Assembly: GCA_029532625.1 (NCBI GenBank) | Contig: JARFXM010000009.1 | Location: forward strand, 3,658,001-3,722,000 | Direction of reading: 5' to 3' | DNA from: Lomentospora prolificans | Taxonomy: Eukaryota > Ascomycota > Sordariomycetes > Microascales > Microascaceae | Length of the DNA stretch: 64,000 nt | Shown: in pieces, positions 23,693 through 37,000 of the stretch | How positions within the stretch are numbered: the stretch's first letter is position 1 | How the letters are laid out: every line of letters begins with the position of its first letter | Notes under the pieces: model-generated | The model's database searches: none | Seen by the model: the letters and a program-made list of their open reading frames with translations, nothing else | What the model was told of the DNA's origin: nothing | Made by a program: the position numbers and the translations under genes

Positions 23693-25815
23693 CTAGGCAC
23701 CACCAGAGACCTTCCTCGCGGTCCCAGATATCTGCGCACTCGCGCTACCCACACGGCCGCTCGTCTTGCGGACACCGCCATTGGAGACAGATGTTTCCCT
23801 CGTGTGCGATCTAAGGGGGGAGTCTCGTCGTTGGCTGCCGCGAACCTTCGCAAGCGTGCCCCCAATTCCAACGGGAGTGCTAACCACGCGGGTCACGGCT
23901 TTTGTGGTAGCAGCGGGGCCAACATTTTCAATGTCCTGGGATGGATCGCTAGCGCCGACAAGGCTGTAGTGCTTTGTGGACGTTGTGGTAGTGGTTGTCG
24001 TGGTTTGGTGGCTGACGGAGCGGGCGGCGGCGTTGGGGGATTGTGAGGCTTTACGGTGAGCTCGTACGCGCAGGTGGATCTCCTCGTCGGACTCTGCCCC
24101 GTATGATTGCCTGTGGACTGCGACAATCTCTGTCTCCTCCTCGACTCCCACCTCCTCCTCGACGGTAGTGTGATGGTGCGAGGCGGAAGGAGTACGGCCA
24201 TACGGATGATGCCTGTCAGCTCTGGCAGATTTGCGCGGCTGGCCAGGCGTTGGTGCAGGGAGGTAGTCTTCCTGGACAATGTTATTACGGTCGTCTACTT
24301 CGCTTAGCGGCGTACGGTTTGATGCACTTCTGTTAGGCGGTGTCGAGGTCTGAGCGTTGCGGAGCGATGCTTTCTGCATAGCGCGGATGGGGGTGCTCGG
24401 CGCGGGGTTTGTGGTAGAGTTCGCGTTCGCAGTGGCCATGAGCTCACGTCGGATCTTCATCTCGGTGCGTTCTTCGATCCACCATTCTCTGAATGTGCCT
24501 TGCTTGATATGCAGCCAATGCTGCTGGGGGCCCACGACCATGCCAGGTCTCATAAACCTCATAAAGGCAATGACTTCATTCGCGGTGAATCCGTGGCGGT
24601 AGATAAGGTAGGCGCCAATGAGACAGCCGGTGCGACCCAAGCCGGCCTTACAATGTACCGCAATGTTCTTCTTCTTGTTGTTGATCATGTCGTGAACGAG
24701 TCGGATAAACTTGCGCACCGTCTTCATCGGTGGACAAGTGCCGTCCTCGAAAATCATGTCAAGGTGTTGGACACCGACGGCCTCGAAGTATGAGGGAGAG
24801 TAAAGGTGGGAGTTGAGCCTCACAACGAGACCGACGTCCTTCTCGACGAAGTGACGGATTACATTCTTGAAGGGCTGTGGGAGGGTTTTATGCTCGTCAA
24901 CTGCTTCAAGCGTATGGGGAAGAGCGTCGAAGGCTTCAGAGTTGCGAGGTATAGCTGCTACGGGCTTGTGTTGTGGCGAAGCGAAGGCGAGGAAGTTTGG
25001 AGTGATCCAGTTGAAATCACCGTGCTCTACTCTCTCAAACTTTTCGTACTGCTCAAGATCAAAGTTCTCAAGGTCGACGACGCCCTCTTCCTTGGCTTTC
25101 CAGACGCCATAAACAACATCCTGTACGGTAATGCCATAATCCGCTTGGCTGTAACCCGCATCGCGGAACGGCATCAGAGGCGGATCAACCTGGGCAATTG
25201 GTGCAAGGGCAAGATGAGGAGGCCAGTGTTGGATGAGCACCATGTAACATGCGAGTAGAGCTGCGGCATTCGCACGACCTAAAGGAAGAGCTAGGTTAGT
25301 CATGAAATTATTCGAGATTTTCCGACGCGCCTTAATTGGGGGGAAATAAGAGAGAGAAGCGCTTGCGGGTTCAACCGGGTTTATCACATACTCCTCGGGT
25401 CAGCCCTACTCCAAAACACTATGGGCCTGTCCTTGTTCTCTTTTGCTGCAAGAACCTCGTGAAAATATAGGGCGAACCTGTAGAGGTGCCCAATGTGGAG
25501 CGGGCCGAAATCGTGGTGGAAGGCGTTGTAGAGGAGGCTATCGTCGACGGAAAAATAAAATGGCTGTTTCTTCTGTGCGGCGGCTCGCTTTGATGGTGAG
25601 CGAGAGCTTGCACTGACGGGGGTATCCGCATAGGGGAAGATCGTTTCTGCTGTGGGGGGATGAAGGTAGGCGGCGAGGTAGAGTCGGTCTGGAAACTTGT
25701 TAGCCTTGGTTCGGCGAGAAGCCTTTGGATTTCCGCCTCAGACACACGACTTACCTGGGATGTACTCGACGATTTGCCCCAAATTTGTGCTGTTCTTGGA
25801 GGTAGTGGTGGGCAT
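23693..25815 (-). CDS. cdc14: Cdc14 dual-specificity protein phosphatase
   Basis: Three minus-strand exons, 25815-25755, 25688-25392 and 25278-23693, give 647 residues. The introns are 66 nt (GTAAGT, gctaac, CCAG) and 113 nt (GTATGT, ACTAAC, TTTAG). Joining gives YIPDRLYLAAY, FHHDFGPLHIGHLYRF and DPRSRANAAALLACYM, all typical of Cdc14. The catalytic loop HCKAGLGRTG has C329 and R335. Cdc14 removes phosphate from Cdk sites (Ser-Pro) and works in mitotic exit, septation and anaphase, from the nucleolus and spindle poles. The C-terminal 270 residues are Ser/Thr/Arg-rich and disordered, with a run of eight threonines. An in-frame ATG at 25932 would add 39 residues; 25815 was preferred because the family has short N-termini. 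Confidence 0.93.
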
Positions 25816-27062
25816 GGTGGATGCTGTAGGTGGGCTTCGCCACTTGAACCGTACGGGAGTAGAATGGAGAGGCCCCGGAGGGTTGTTACTTCTAGAGCTC
25901 GGTCCACGGAGCCTAGAATCAGAATCGCGCACTTGGGCTAAGGATGGGGCTTGTCAAAGAGAAACACTTGAGGAAACTGGAATCATGTGTGTTTCTGGCG
26001 AACTCGTGAGTGAAATATACTCGAATCGAATGAAGTAACGATAGCCGGGCGAGGCAGATGGTAGTTAGCTGAGCAAGGCAGAGGGGATAGGATACTGAAG
26101 AAGATAAAGCGAGGCTCGACTTGCGGGTGAGGGTGAAGATGTGAAAGGGGAAAGAGAAGAGGTTGTCTTGGTGAGGTGTGTCGAAGGTATCAACCTGTAT
26201 TTTGTACTGTCGTGTGAGCGACGACGATGTTGTTGCCCACAATTCGGAGCAACTGTCAACTGCCCCTGGTGCTACCTATTTGGCTGTATTGACATCTCAT
26301 TTCGAGGACCTGGTCAAAAATAACAGGAGCGACAAGAGAGATTATTGGCTAATTTGCGTTGTCATGGCAACGTTTGGGGAATCGCCTGGGCGCACGGTTT
26401 TAATGAGTCCGTCTTCACCACCATTGGGCAATGGAGCAAGGATGCGGTTTTTTTGCCCTGGATACGTGGGTACGCTGTTGCCCTTGCCTGTGGCATAATC
26501 ATCCAGGACCCGTACCGAATGCCCCAGAGATTCGCAAACAATAACAATATTATTTTGTTACCGGATTCGAGGCTGAGGCCGAAACGAATGGATGAAGAAA
26601 CCCCTTGTTATTTTATGCTTTGCTGCTCTGGTCCACTTTTCTGCCAAAGCCCTCTCTCATTGTAGATCCACTTCTCTATGTATTATTATTAATGCTCGAC
26701 AGCTCGCTGCTCAGGGACTGCTATCAGCCCCGACCAGGCGTGGCTTGCACCACCAGCCACAATGATTGTCAAGAGCCGATAAGGCTTATCACCCCTCCTC
26801 CCACCACGAAAAACACTGCTGGCTGTGACTTAATTTTTAACTAGTAAGTCGAGGTGGGTGTTCATCGCCAGCCGTTTGATGGTGTTGATATTATGCTCAG
26901 TGGCCTTTACCTCATTCTGCAAATAGAAAACATCCGGACGGCATATCCTGGCGCTTATTAGGTGAAGATCGGAAAGATTCAAGTCCAAATCTCTTCCAGC
27001 TTCCCCACTCTCCCAGGCTCTCCCTTTTCACACTCGGAGCAACCTCGAAAACCAAACAAAAT
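25816..27062. other. Shared promoter region of divergent cdc14 and pcc1
   Basis: About 1.2 kb between two divergent genes. No further gene or RNA was recognised. The region may include an in-frame N-terminal extension of cdc14 up to 25932. Confidence 0.55.
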
Positions 27063-27525
27063 ATGGCGAACCAAGCTTTTCCTTGCTCCATGTCAGTACC
27101 CTTGCCTCGTGTCAGAAGACATATTTGCCCATACTTCACCCGCATTTCACGGCCAAACTGACCACTTGGGCGCCCTTCTCCCCCGCGGCAGAACCTTATC
27201 CATACCCTTCCCAACCTCGCGTCTCGCCTCGGTAGCTCTGGACGCGATCTCTGTCGACAGGGAACTTTCTCCTCTTGTTCGACGTTCCTTCTCCCTAGAG
27301 GGGCCCGCCTCTTTTAGTGATGTGCCCGCCTCTAATGATAGCTCTATGCTCATGTCGATTCTGAAGGTTGAGTATTCCGCTACAACCAACCGCATGCTTC
27401 GTGTTGCGACCAACTCTTTCATGGAAAGTTTGAGTCTTGTGCTCGAGGTTATGGAGAAGATGGATGTTACAGCCCTTGACACAGGAATAGTGGGCGGGGG
27501 CCAGGCGCAACGGCCAGCTACGTGA
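27063..27525 (+). CDS. pcc1: EKC/KEOPS complex subunit Pcc1
   Basis: Two exons, 27063-27091 and 27192-27525, give 120 residues. The 100-nt intron has donor GTCAGT and acceptor GGCAG; joining makes an ATA codon and gives MANQAFPCSITLSIPFP, which continues the conserved strand. The body shows SVDRELSPLVRRSF and then EYSATTNRMLRVATNSFMES, followed by LVLEVMEKMDV, the Pcc1 signature. Pcc1 is the dimerising subunit of KEOPS, which makes the N6-threonylcarbamoyl-adenosine base of ANN-reading tRNAs and affects telomeres and transcription in yeast. Because the first exon codes for only about 10 residues, a longer frame from 26962 in the same phase hides the true start; that upstream part is intron and leader. 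It converges with the bHLH gene. Confidence 0.85.
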
Positions 27526-28157
27526 GACGTGAACAAAGGTAGCTCGAGCTCTGTATTGGGTATATCTTAGAGCTATTTCGATATAAATCAACACGGAGCC
27601 CGTTTATGTCCACCTTGTGTCTATTCAAAAAAGAAGACCGCGTACCTTCATCTGCTGTTTCGGCCCCATCTATTAGTGGCGCTGAGAGCTGTCACCGGCA
27701 GCAATGTTAGGCTCAAGCGGATATTTGAAGATAATAGGTGCTTTTCATTTGACAACTAGCAGTCTTGATACGGCTGGTCCAACAAGTTTCGGATTACACT
27801 TCAATATTACAGAATAGGACCAGGGGATCTCCATCACTGCATAACCTGGCATGCATCCTCGCTGGGAATCTTTGCGAGCCTCCACTCCACCAGACGCCGA
27901 TAAACACAGAGTTTCCGCCCTTGCACCACAATACCACCCCGCCCATGCTCGATGAACCCGTTCTTCCTTGCGAAAAAAAGAAAAAAAAAAAAACCACAAA
28001 AAGCAAAGAAAAGATTATGCAGAAAACCAGCCAATCGGGCCAGGCCAGGAAAATGACGGGAACAACACCGTGTGCGACGTCCCCGAGAGGAAAGGAATAA
28101 AACGCGCTGAACGAATCCCATCAAACCCATGTATATATATCCCCACCTTGTCGCTGG
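27526..28157. other. Intergenic between convergent pcc1 and bHLH gene
   Basis: Presumed 3' UTRs. An A-rich tract near 27974-28018 makes lysine-rich frames that are not genes. Confidence 0.6.
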
Positions 28158-30349
28158 CTAGGCGGCTGGCTCCCCACCCTTCTCGGTACAACCTGGCGCT
28201 ACCTTAACGCCGTGTCTGGACTCCGCCAGGGGTTCGCCATGATCCACTGGACCTATCCCCAGCTTCCTCTCCGCTTCTTCGGCTCGTTTTGTAGCCTCGG
28301 CAACTTCTCTCTTTAGTTGTTTAATGTACTCTATCGCCATCTCCACTGTACTGGCCTTGCTGCTAGGAGCACTGCCCTTGCCATCTTTCTTATCACCGCT
28401 ACCATCGGCGTCATCACTGCTCTTGGAATCTTTGCAGCTCCCTTTAGGCAACAGCGAGGCGATCTCTTGTAGTGCCGAGTTGATGCGGTTTCTCCTCCCT
28501 TGTTCAGCAATTTTGTGCGATGTGCGTTTGGATGTAAGGTTTGTCGACAGCTCGCTCGGGTAAGAGACACCGGGTACCTTGTTGCCCTCCAAAATATTCT
28601 GGTAATTGGATTTAGTAGCTAGAAGACGAGACGCTGTGTCCTCTAAAGACTCGTCCGCCGCACCAGGTAACAGCGGTTTTATATTTGGTGAGATCCTGGG
28701 TAGTAAAGCTGGAGAGGCTGTCACCGAACCAGTCCGCTTCTTGCTCCCGCGAGGCCCAAGCTGAGGCGTCCTGCGAGCGACTGGGGTGGAGGCACCCGGA
28801 GCTAGCATTGGGCTTTGGCTGGCGGACAACGTGCCTGATTTATTGAAGGACGGTGACGAGACAGCTTGAGTCAACGGCGTCTTTGCTACATTTGGGTCGT
28901 TAGTCGTAGGCTGCCGACTAGTCGGGGCCTGACCGTCTATAGGGGATTCGTCCTCAGGTACGCTAGTAGCCGATTCGGGAAGTTGAAAGAAAGTATCCAT
29001 TGGGTCTGTAGATACGTGACCTCTATGACTCCTTGGTGACGATGCGACCTTAACGACATTAGAAGACGAAGGAGGGAGTTTCATAAGTGAAGCCGGAGTG
29101 GCCGGTGACGGCATCGCTGCGAGAGGGAGGGGTGCGATCGAGTTAGCCTTGCCAGAAGACAACGGCTTGGTCTTACTGGTGGCCTTTGGGGGAGGCAAGG
29201 GCGGAGGCGGCATGTCCGAGAGGGCCTCTGGAGAGACGGAGCTGTTCTCATCCGTGTCCTCCCGGCGGTTGGCAAGAACGCTAGGACTAGAAGTGTGACT
29301 GTGCTCCACAGCTTCGTTGAGGACTTGAGTAACAATGGCAGAGCTAGTGGTTTTCCGACGTTGGGGCTTTGTAATAGGCGACTGGCGCACATTTACTTTC
29401 CTGCTTGGCTTCCCGGAGGGCTTTCGAGACCTTTTTGCGCTCTCAGAAACCGGACCTGTTGGCGTTTGGGTCTCTAGATCCATCTCCACCGGAGAGGTGG
29501 TGTTGGCCACAGGCTGCTGCATCTGCTGCTGGCCGTAGAACACACCCGGATCGTTCTGTGCATGGAGGGCAGGCGATGTAAGCGGACTAAAGTAAGTGCC
29601 AGGTAGGGCAAAGCTTGAATCGACGTTAAAATGGGGGTCGAGAGGCGTCACGGCCGGTGAAACGAGCGGAGTGAAGGCCATCTGTTCGCACCTTCCGTTA
29701 GTATTATGAAGATGTACGAATAACGAGAGAAACCGGGTGTGTGGGTGTGTAGTTATGTGAAAGGGTATTATCGTCTTACTTCCTGCTGTGTATCCTTCAT
29801 GCAATGGGCACGACTATCGAACATTGGCGTCTCTACCGGAGAAAAGAACTGACCACTGCCGGCCTGAAGTTCCAAACTCTGGGGAGTCGGGGGTATTACA
29901 TGATTCCGGCCACTATAGAATGTTGAATGTTGTTCTCGTGCTTGCCTCTGCTGCTGCTGGAGCCTCTGCTGTTGCAGATATTGGATCTGAGCATCGATCT
30001 CTGTGATGGCATCGGTGGGTGTAGGTGGCATGTGAGCTATGTGAGCTTGAATGGAGTTGTGACTTGCTCCAGTTGTCATGACAGTTATCTGCTCTTGACT
30101 CAATCCCGCCGTCGTAGGAATGGCAAGAGACGGTTCAGTTCCGCTCATGGAGGTGTCGATTTGCTCCCGGGCCCCCTGTGACAACATCCCCGCGCCGGAT
30201 GAGTCCTGGAAGGACTGGAAATCGAAGTTGAGAGTGTCATTCATATTAGACATACCCTGCATCTCGAGAAATTGCTGGAAATCGTCATCCGTAGTCGACG
30301 CCATGGACTGGTCTTGGGGATTCCAACCAGAGGTATCCATCATGGCCAT
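28158..30349 (-). CDS. nuc-1: bHLH transcription factor of NUC-1/Pho4 type (phosphate acquisition regulator)
   Basis: Two minus-strand exons, 30349-29780 and 29681-28158, give 697 residues. The 98-nt intron has donor GTAAGA, branch ACTAAC and acceptor AACAG. The basic and first helix, SHKIAEQGRRNRINSALQEI, starts near residue 577. A long polar loop (about 35 residues, rich in S, D, K, G) leads to the second helix VEMAIEYIKQLKREV and a short leucine/alanine heptad tail. The N-terminal half is rich in Gln (LQQQRLQQQQRQ), Ser, Pro and Thr, as in activation domains. In Neurospora, NUC-1 turns on phosphatases and phosphate transporters when phosphate is scarce, restrained by the cyclin-kinase pair PREG/PGOV. 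The helix sequences and long loop match that family; the exact orthology is inferred. Confidence 0.85.
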
Positions 30350-33300
30350 CTGGCCGATAGCGAGCTCAAGACAATGTCAGAGTCTCGGGATGAAGTAGGG
30401 AGAGAAAGAGCGACAGCGCCGGCCGGATTCGGATTTTCGTCGTGTGATGGCCGCTTGCCTTTGGGCGTAAGGTCTGACTCGAAATAGAAGAAATTAGTGG
30501 GTTGGTAGGCTGACGGAGTGTGGCTCACGAAGGGTGAGAATCGCGACCGCGGTGGGTGAGAAGAGGCTAAGGGCGGGGTTTTGTCCGACAGGGTTCGATC
30601 GCGCAAGCCGTCAAGTGACTGGGGTGATTTCCTCCAATGTAATTACACCAAAGACCGAGATCATTCTCCTCGGTGAGAATGATATGGCGAATTTCTTTTG
30701 AAAAATTTCGCCTCTTGAGCAATGATCGAAGATCGAAGACACGGCGCTGCAGTCACCGGCGGTTGTCTGTCTAATGCGAGCGATGCGAGGTTGATCCAAT
30801 TACCGGGTCGCGCCGGCTGGAGAAGTCGCCGTTTGAAGCTGTGTCGCGGCAATGGTAAGGACAATGTGGTCCTTGATGAGAATAAATTTGTTGATCGAAA
30901 AGTCTTTGGGAGGACTCGAGAAACCCTCGAAAGCCTCTGGGACGGGAGAAGGGAAAAGAAACAGGAAAAAAAAGATCGTGAGGAAAGAGAGGGGCCGGGA
31001 AACGCTAAAGAGGAGGGGCCCACAAAGAAATTACGGAAGAAAAAATGGAGGTGGAGGAGGCAATTGCGTCGGGACTGGAGGATGGAATGTTCGTGTAGTC
31101 AGTGGGAAGGTGGTCCCTGAAACGAAGATTTGAAGGCTTCCAAGCTTGGATTGTGGGAACTGAGGATAGAATCGCTGGCTCCGTGACAGGGCCGGGTTGG
31201 TGAGCGAGAGCGGCCTGGGTGCGCTCCATCCCAGCAACACGGCTTCGAATTGCACCTGTTAATGCTGAATTGCCAGCACTGGTGCCTTTCGTACTTTAGT
31301 GGGTTGGTCTACGGAGTCCCGTGGCTGCATCCTCACCCGATGCCTGTACTAGTACAAGTACGTTGGTCTCCACATAGTTTTTCCTGGCACATCACACGCG
31401 ATCTCAGGTACCTGACACTTCAGTTATCATCTGAGATTTCTGGAAGGAGTGGACGGTAATATTCCGGGGTGTGAAAGCGCCCTTGGTCGTCTTGGGACCC
31501 CAGCTGGAGTGGGGGTCTCGCTGCTGAAGTCTGGCCTTGGACCAGGGTTGCCCTCTCACATGCGCTTTCGCCTGCTGGCATTCCCCATAATTTATGTAAT
31601 TTTGCTCGAGGGAGCGAGCAGGGGAATGTCGGGATGCTGGGGATGGTTTGGACCAAAGGGGTCTGATCGATCTAATACACATTTATTCTTGACCTCGTTT
31701 TGTGGATTTCCGGCTGGCGCTCGCCTTTAAAGCCAGCACCAGGCTTCTTCTTGTTTCCTTTGCCGGAGCTCATCCTTCTTCCACAGCGGACGGAAGTCTG
31801 GAGGGAAGGGCGTGGCTGGGTGGGCCAGCCAGCTCTTTCATGCCAGGCTGGATTTTGTACCCTCACAGGGCCCCCCCCCCAATCGAGCTAGTCTCCCTAA
31901 GTTGTCTGGATGGAGGAGGCTTGGGAGCCACCAAGTACGAATGCGGCAAGGCACGATTATTCGTCCCTAGACTATCTATTATTTATTGGGTCCATCCACG
32001 ACGGCGATTTCCATCGGCTCGTCTCATCAGTTGCGAGCGAGTAACGCGAAAAGTATTGGCAGATGGGCCAGGCCACAGGGAGCCCACCACTAGCTAGGCG
32101 ATCCCTCCGGACTGCTATTTCGAAGCCAACCAGGGGTTCTATACCGATATCAATTGGCACTTTTGATGTGAGCTTCGCGTTTATCCGTACACGATCAATT
32201 CTATTATCACCAATCCCTGCGTCGTAGATCAAACGCTTCATTGGGTTGGGAGGGGACGAAAGGGGCTAGAATTTTACGTGACGTCCGCCCTCGAGGAATC
32301 CTGGATGTTGAGGTGCATGCCTACATGCCCGCTTCGATGGCCCTCTTGTGGCGCTCAAGAAGATTAAATTGATTTCTGTTGCGATTCGGCTCTTCCCCAC
32401 CATCTCTTCGTGCGGATTCTGTCCCGACTTCTGGCGGGCGACACTCTCATATTGATGCAACCAGGTGTCTTTGGTCTCCAGTTGGGCGTGGGGGTCAGCC
32501 GACATGTACCTCATATTATGTACCAGAGGCTAATCCCGCCATTTAGGGAATAAGACATGAAAGAACGGAGAGAATATGAACCTGAAGAGAAGAAACGAAG
32601 CCCAACCCTGAAAGAGGGTAAAAATTGGAGCCGTTATTTCACCGGTAGGCCTACATTTCAAGACTGAATTTCATCGGGCTCTCGATCAATCGGGGTTAAA
32701 CTTCCCCCAACCCCCGCCCCACTGAGCTCTTCTCCATCCACGATTGCGGAAAGGCTGACGCCAGAACGGCTCTCTTCGGTATGGCAACAACCCATCCCTG
32801 GAAGTTGTTGATACACAGCCTTGGGCCGGTAGGCTTTTCAACAACCTCCAAACACGCTGGGAGCCTTATTGCACTCCCATTTGCTCAAAACTTGCACCAA
32901 CCATCCCGCCCAGCTATATTATTGGTCGTCTTAGCATCAGCTTTTTGGTATCAGTACTATTAATACAAGAACGGATTCATGCAATCGATGCACTCCACGT
33001 CCCTCATCCAGGGGTCTCCATGGTGGACCTCGCCGGGGCCGAGTGGTCGTATGACCCTCTCGAGCGTCCCCTGTTTTCGGCTCCGACCAAACATGTAGAG
33101 GTGATGAAAGCCCAGGATGATTTTGCCTTCGTGTGCTTCTTCAGTCACGTAACTAATCGGGATGTGCTCGTGTCCTCGGTTGGAATCTGTCTACCCCCGT
33201 CACCATGTCTCCACAAAGCCAACATCAATAGGTTGCCCGTGGTTAGATGCTGCGCACCTCATCTCTTCCTCTTCCAAGTGGGGTTGAAGCTCGCCGATGC

Positions 33301-34070
33301 CCTCGGTCAGCCAGACCTGGAAACACCCCAACATGGCCGGCCGCTTGTCAAGCCAATCCGAGGATTGGTCAGCCCCACTGCACACATCCCGGCTGGCATC
33401 AGGAGCGGCATGGTTTGTGAGCAAGCAGTTACAGCGACTCACAAGCACTCAAACTATGGGCTGGATAAACCTGCCTATTCTAGGTTGCATATTACTACGA
33501 GAGTCTATGTTTCAATGACAACGCGAGTCTTGCACCTAGTCAATCTAAGCCCGTGACATCCAATTTGCAAGCTTCACGTGTCTTGACGGTGCACTTGGTA
33601 AATCCCTACGAAATTCTGCAAGCTGTAGAGTTACACCAGAATTTCAAGTGATGAAGAAGCTCTATCGAGTCACCGAACGCTGTGACAACGCCCTTTGAGC
33701 ACCCTTCTATTGATATTGAAATCAGACAAATCGGATGCGTCCAAACACCAAATAAAACTCGTCCCATGGAGCAATCGCAAAAGGTATCGACGCCACCAGG
33801 AGCGAATTCTGGAATAGGAGGGAGAGCGGAAGGGGAAACTAGCGTTCCCATTAAGGCGATGCCCAACCAACAATACCCGAATCAGACATCAGTCTTGCCT
33901 ATCATTTCTTCGACGGGCTCTCATAGTTCAAGTCGAGGTTCCAGAGCGACTCGAAGACAACGCTCCGCTTAGATGGGCTTACTATTGAGGTTGAGCTGAG
34001 CTCCCGACTTAATCGCGGCGTGATAGCCTAGGAAGAAGAAACGAGAAAGAGCATGGCCAGTCAGCTTTCA
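30350..34070. other. Long intergenic region
   Basis: About 3.7 kb upstream of the bHLH gene and downstream of ATG11. A lysine/glutamate-rich frame at 30722-31120 (plus) and a 203-codon frame at 32945-33556 (plus) have no recognisable domain. A run of ten C is at 31871-31880 and a CACGTG site at 33575-33580. The first 800 bases probably form the promoter of the bHLH gene. Confidence 0.5.
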
Positions 34071-37000
34071 TTATGCCGGCCCAAGAAGGGAATCGATCTC
34101 GTTTCGTACCTCTGGTGCCTCTGCTTGCTCTGCGGACTTGTCATTGCCAACGTCGCCGTTCCTTGGAGCGGCGCGTCCCGTAGTCTCCAGATAATCTAGT
34201 CCGCCTTGCGGGCCGACACCAGGGGGGCTCTTTGCCGAAGCAGTTTCCGAGGCGGCAGCACGGAGGGAGTTGGTCTCGCTCGCCAAAGGTGTGTTTTTTA
34301 AAAGACCACCCCCGCTGATGGCAAACGGAAGAGTTTTTCTCGAGCTCGTGCTACCTCGTCGACTCTCTAGGCTCTTCGAAAGTGTCTTGCTCACCCCCTC
34401 GATGCTCTGTTGACTGAGCCGTTGTTTGTCCTTTCCCTCCGTACCGGATCGCGCACGCATGTCTGCTACTGCCTCCACTTTGTTCGCTGCGACCGTCGAC
34501 TTTCCAAGACCGGGTGTGGATGGCGCTCCATGCTTGTCTTCATGAGCGTCTAGAAGATACCAACGTAGCCCGTCGGATAGTTGAAAGGGGTTATCGTTGC
34601 CTTCATCCGTCATAGAATCCGTATCCCCATGCGCTTGCACGCTTTTCGACAAGTCGACAACCCGCTCCTGTATTTTCGAGATTCGAGCCACTAGCCACTC
34701 CCGGTTTCGTAGCCCGTGTGAATCTTGTTCACGGAGGAAATAATGGGGGAACCCAACATTGAAGCATGCCCAAGCCCCTGAGCTCTGGTTTCGCGTGGGT
34801 AAGAAAAGAGCGAGGTCACCCTCCTTGAAATTCTTATATGCAATCTTCTCATGGGCCTCACGTTGGAAGATAAGAGCCTTCTCCCTGTAGGCACGCGATT
34901 CACGTTGAAATTTGCGGGCGAGGTGTTCCATGTCTTTCACACGACGGAACAGAGTTTCCGAGAAGAGATCGATGTCAAAGGCGCCCAGGGATCGCATGAA
35001 CGCCTGGTATCTCTCCGCTTCTGTTTCTTCGTCGTTGCTATTCATCCAGTAGAGTAATTCGAGCTCAGAACCGCTCGGTGAAACATTCCCGGCCAGAGTA
35101 GTTGAGCGACGGGCCGTAGGAGAGGTGAGATCTGACAAATCGGTTGTATTCTGCATGTGTAGGGCCCTCTCTGCACGAGGGATTTTCTGGACGGTCATAG
35201 AAGATCCCTCACGAGTGACGGCGAAGCCAAGTTTCTCGAGGAGGCGACAGAGTCGATCATTCTGGGAATAGATACGCTGCGTTAAATCCTTGGCGCGCTC
35301 TGCTTTTGCATCTACTCGATGGGTGAGGCTGAGGAGTTTAGCTTGCAATTCGCGCAACCGCTCTCTGAAGAGGCGCAGTTCGTCCTCCAACCGGCCGATT
35401 TCTGCTTGTTTAGACGCTAACTCTTCATGTAGAGTTGTTGTCTTCTGTTCCTGGGCTTCGAGGGCCTTGCGAAGCGATTCCGACCCGGTTTCTCCATCAG
35501 TGAGCTGAACCCGCAATGCTGCTAGTTGTTGCCTTGCTTCGGCCAATTCGTTTTCCGAACCTTCGTTACGGATTTTCTCCTCTTTCAAAGCGGCCCGCAG
35601 TTTTGATGAGTTGGACATTTCAACATCTAGTCTCGATGATAATTCGTCTGCCTTGCGACGATAGTTATCCATGGTATTTTGATTTTGTGCGAGCTCGAAT
35701 TCAAGTGACACAATACGGTCGTTCGCGTTCTTTGTCGCGACCATGATACCTGAGACTGTCGCCGTGGTCGCGTTGATCAATTCGTCTGCTACAGTAGGCA
35801 CAGCTTCTTGTGGAGACACGAGACGAAACAAATCTTGAAGGAGGCGTAGATGCGACTCGCTGGAGATGATGGACTCTTCGTACGCCGTGGTAGTGCCCTT
35901 GAGTTCTTCCTGAAGTGACCTGATTTGTTTCTCAAGAGTCTCGCTGTGGTCTCTATGGGCCCGAGAATCATCTTTAAGGAAATCAATTTCACCCTGAGAC
36001 TTGAGGTCTGCAGACTTCTTTTCCCTTTGTAAACGAGCTATCTCATCCCTCAATTTTTGTAATGTCTCGTCGAACGATGCTTTCTCGTGCTCGCGAGATT
36101 CTCCAAAGTGTTCAATTTCGTCTTCGGTGTCCTCAAGACGAGCCTGAAGTCGTTTAATTTCAGACTCTAAGGACTTGCGCTCCTCGACGAACTCAATTTT
36201 CAGCGCCTCCAGGTTTTCGAGAAGGTCCTTTTTAGTCGAATTCGCCTCCTCGATCTGCCTCCTCATACTGCTATTCAACGTGTTTTGGGCGGTCAATTCC
36301 TTTTGAGTAGCTATAGCCCGCTGCTTTTCAACGTTCAAATCAGCTTCCAAGGCCGATATTCTTGAGAGCAAAGCTTCGGCCCCGTCGGATGCCTTAGTTA
36401 TCGGCTTGATAGAGGAAGTAGAATCAGAGCTTTGGGCCTGGAAAACGTTTCCCAAGCTCGGACGTGAAGCTTGGCTTTGCCTGTGTAGTAGGTCTTCTAA
36501 CCTTCGGATACGACTTTCCGCTGTTTTAACTTTGCTCTCGAGTTTCGCCTTGTCGTCTTGAAGGGACCTGATTAAATCATCATCACCACGCACTAAGAGT
36601 CCGCTGATTCCTAGGGCAGCGTCGTGGACGCTACCGTTTTTGAAAGCCTTTATCCTTTTGGACTGTTGTTTGGTTGGCGTGTTGAGATCGCTGAGGAGCT
36701 TGGTGACATCGTCAATAATAGCGGGCTCGGCCTTCTGGAGTGTTAAGGACTCGATGAACACTTCCATATCTTGTTTCGTCATTGAAGGCCAGGGATCATC
36801 TTCGCCTAAAAGATTGACTTCGAGGCCGAGAGTATTGGCATCGAACTTGTCTCTACCATAGGTGCTACCGACCGTCTTTTGCCATTTTCGACGTCTCTTC
36901 GACTCCTCGTCTTGGAAAACCGCCATCGTATTAGCAAGTGTTGAGGAATCAGACTTGACCTTTTCAGACCATTCCCGACGTCTTATAGCCTCAACGACAA

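Noticed and set aside
30722..31120. Lysine/glutamate-rich frame upstream of the bHLH gene
   Set aside because: Its composition follows from purine-rich DNA; it lies where the promoter of the bHLH gene is expected.
32945..33556. A 203-codon plus-strand frame
   Set aside because: No recognisable domain, no supporting splice sites or leader; opposite-strand frames are equally open.
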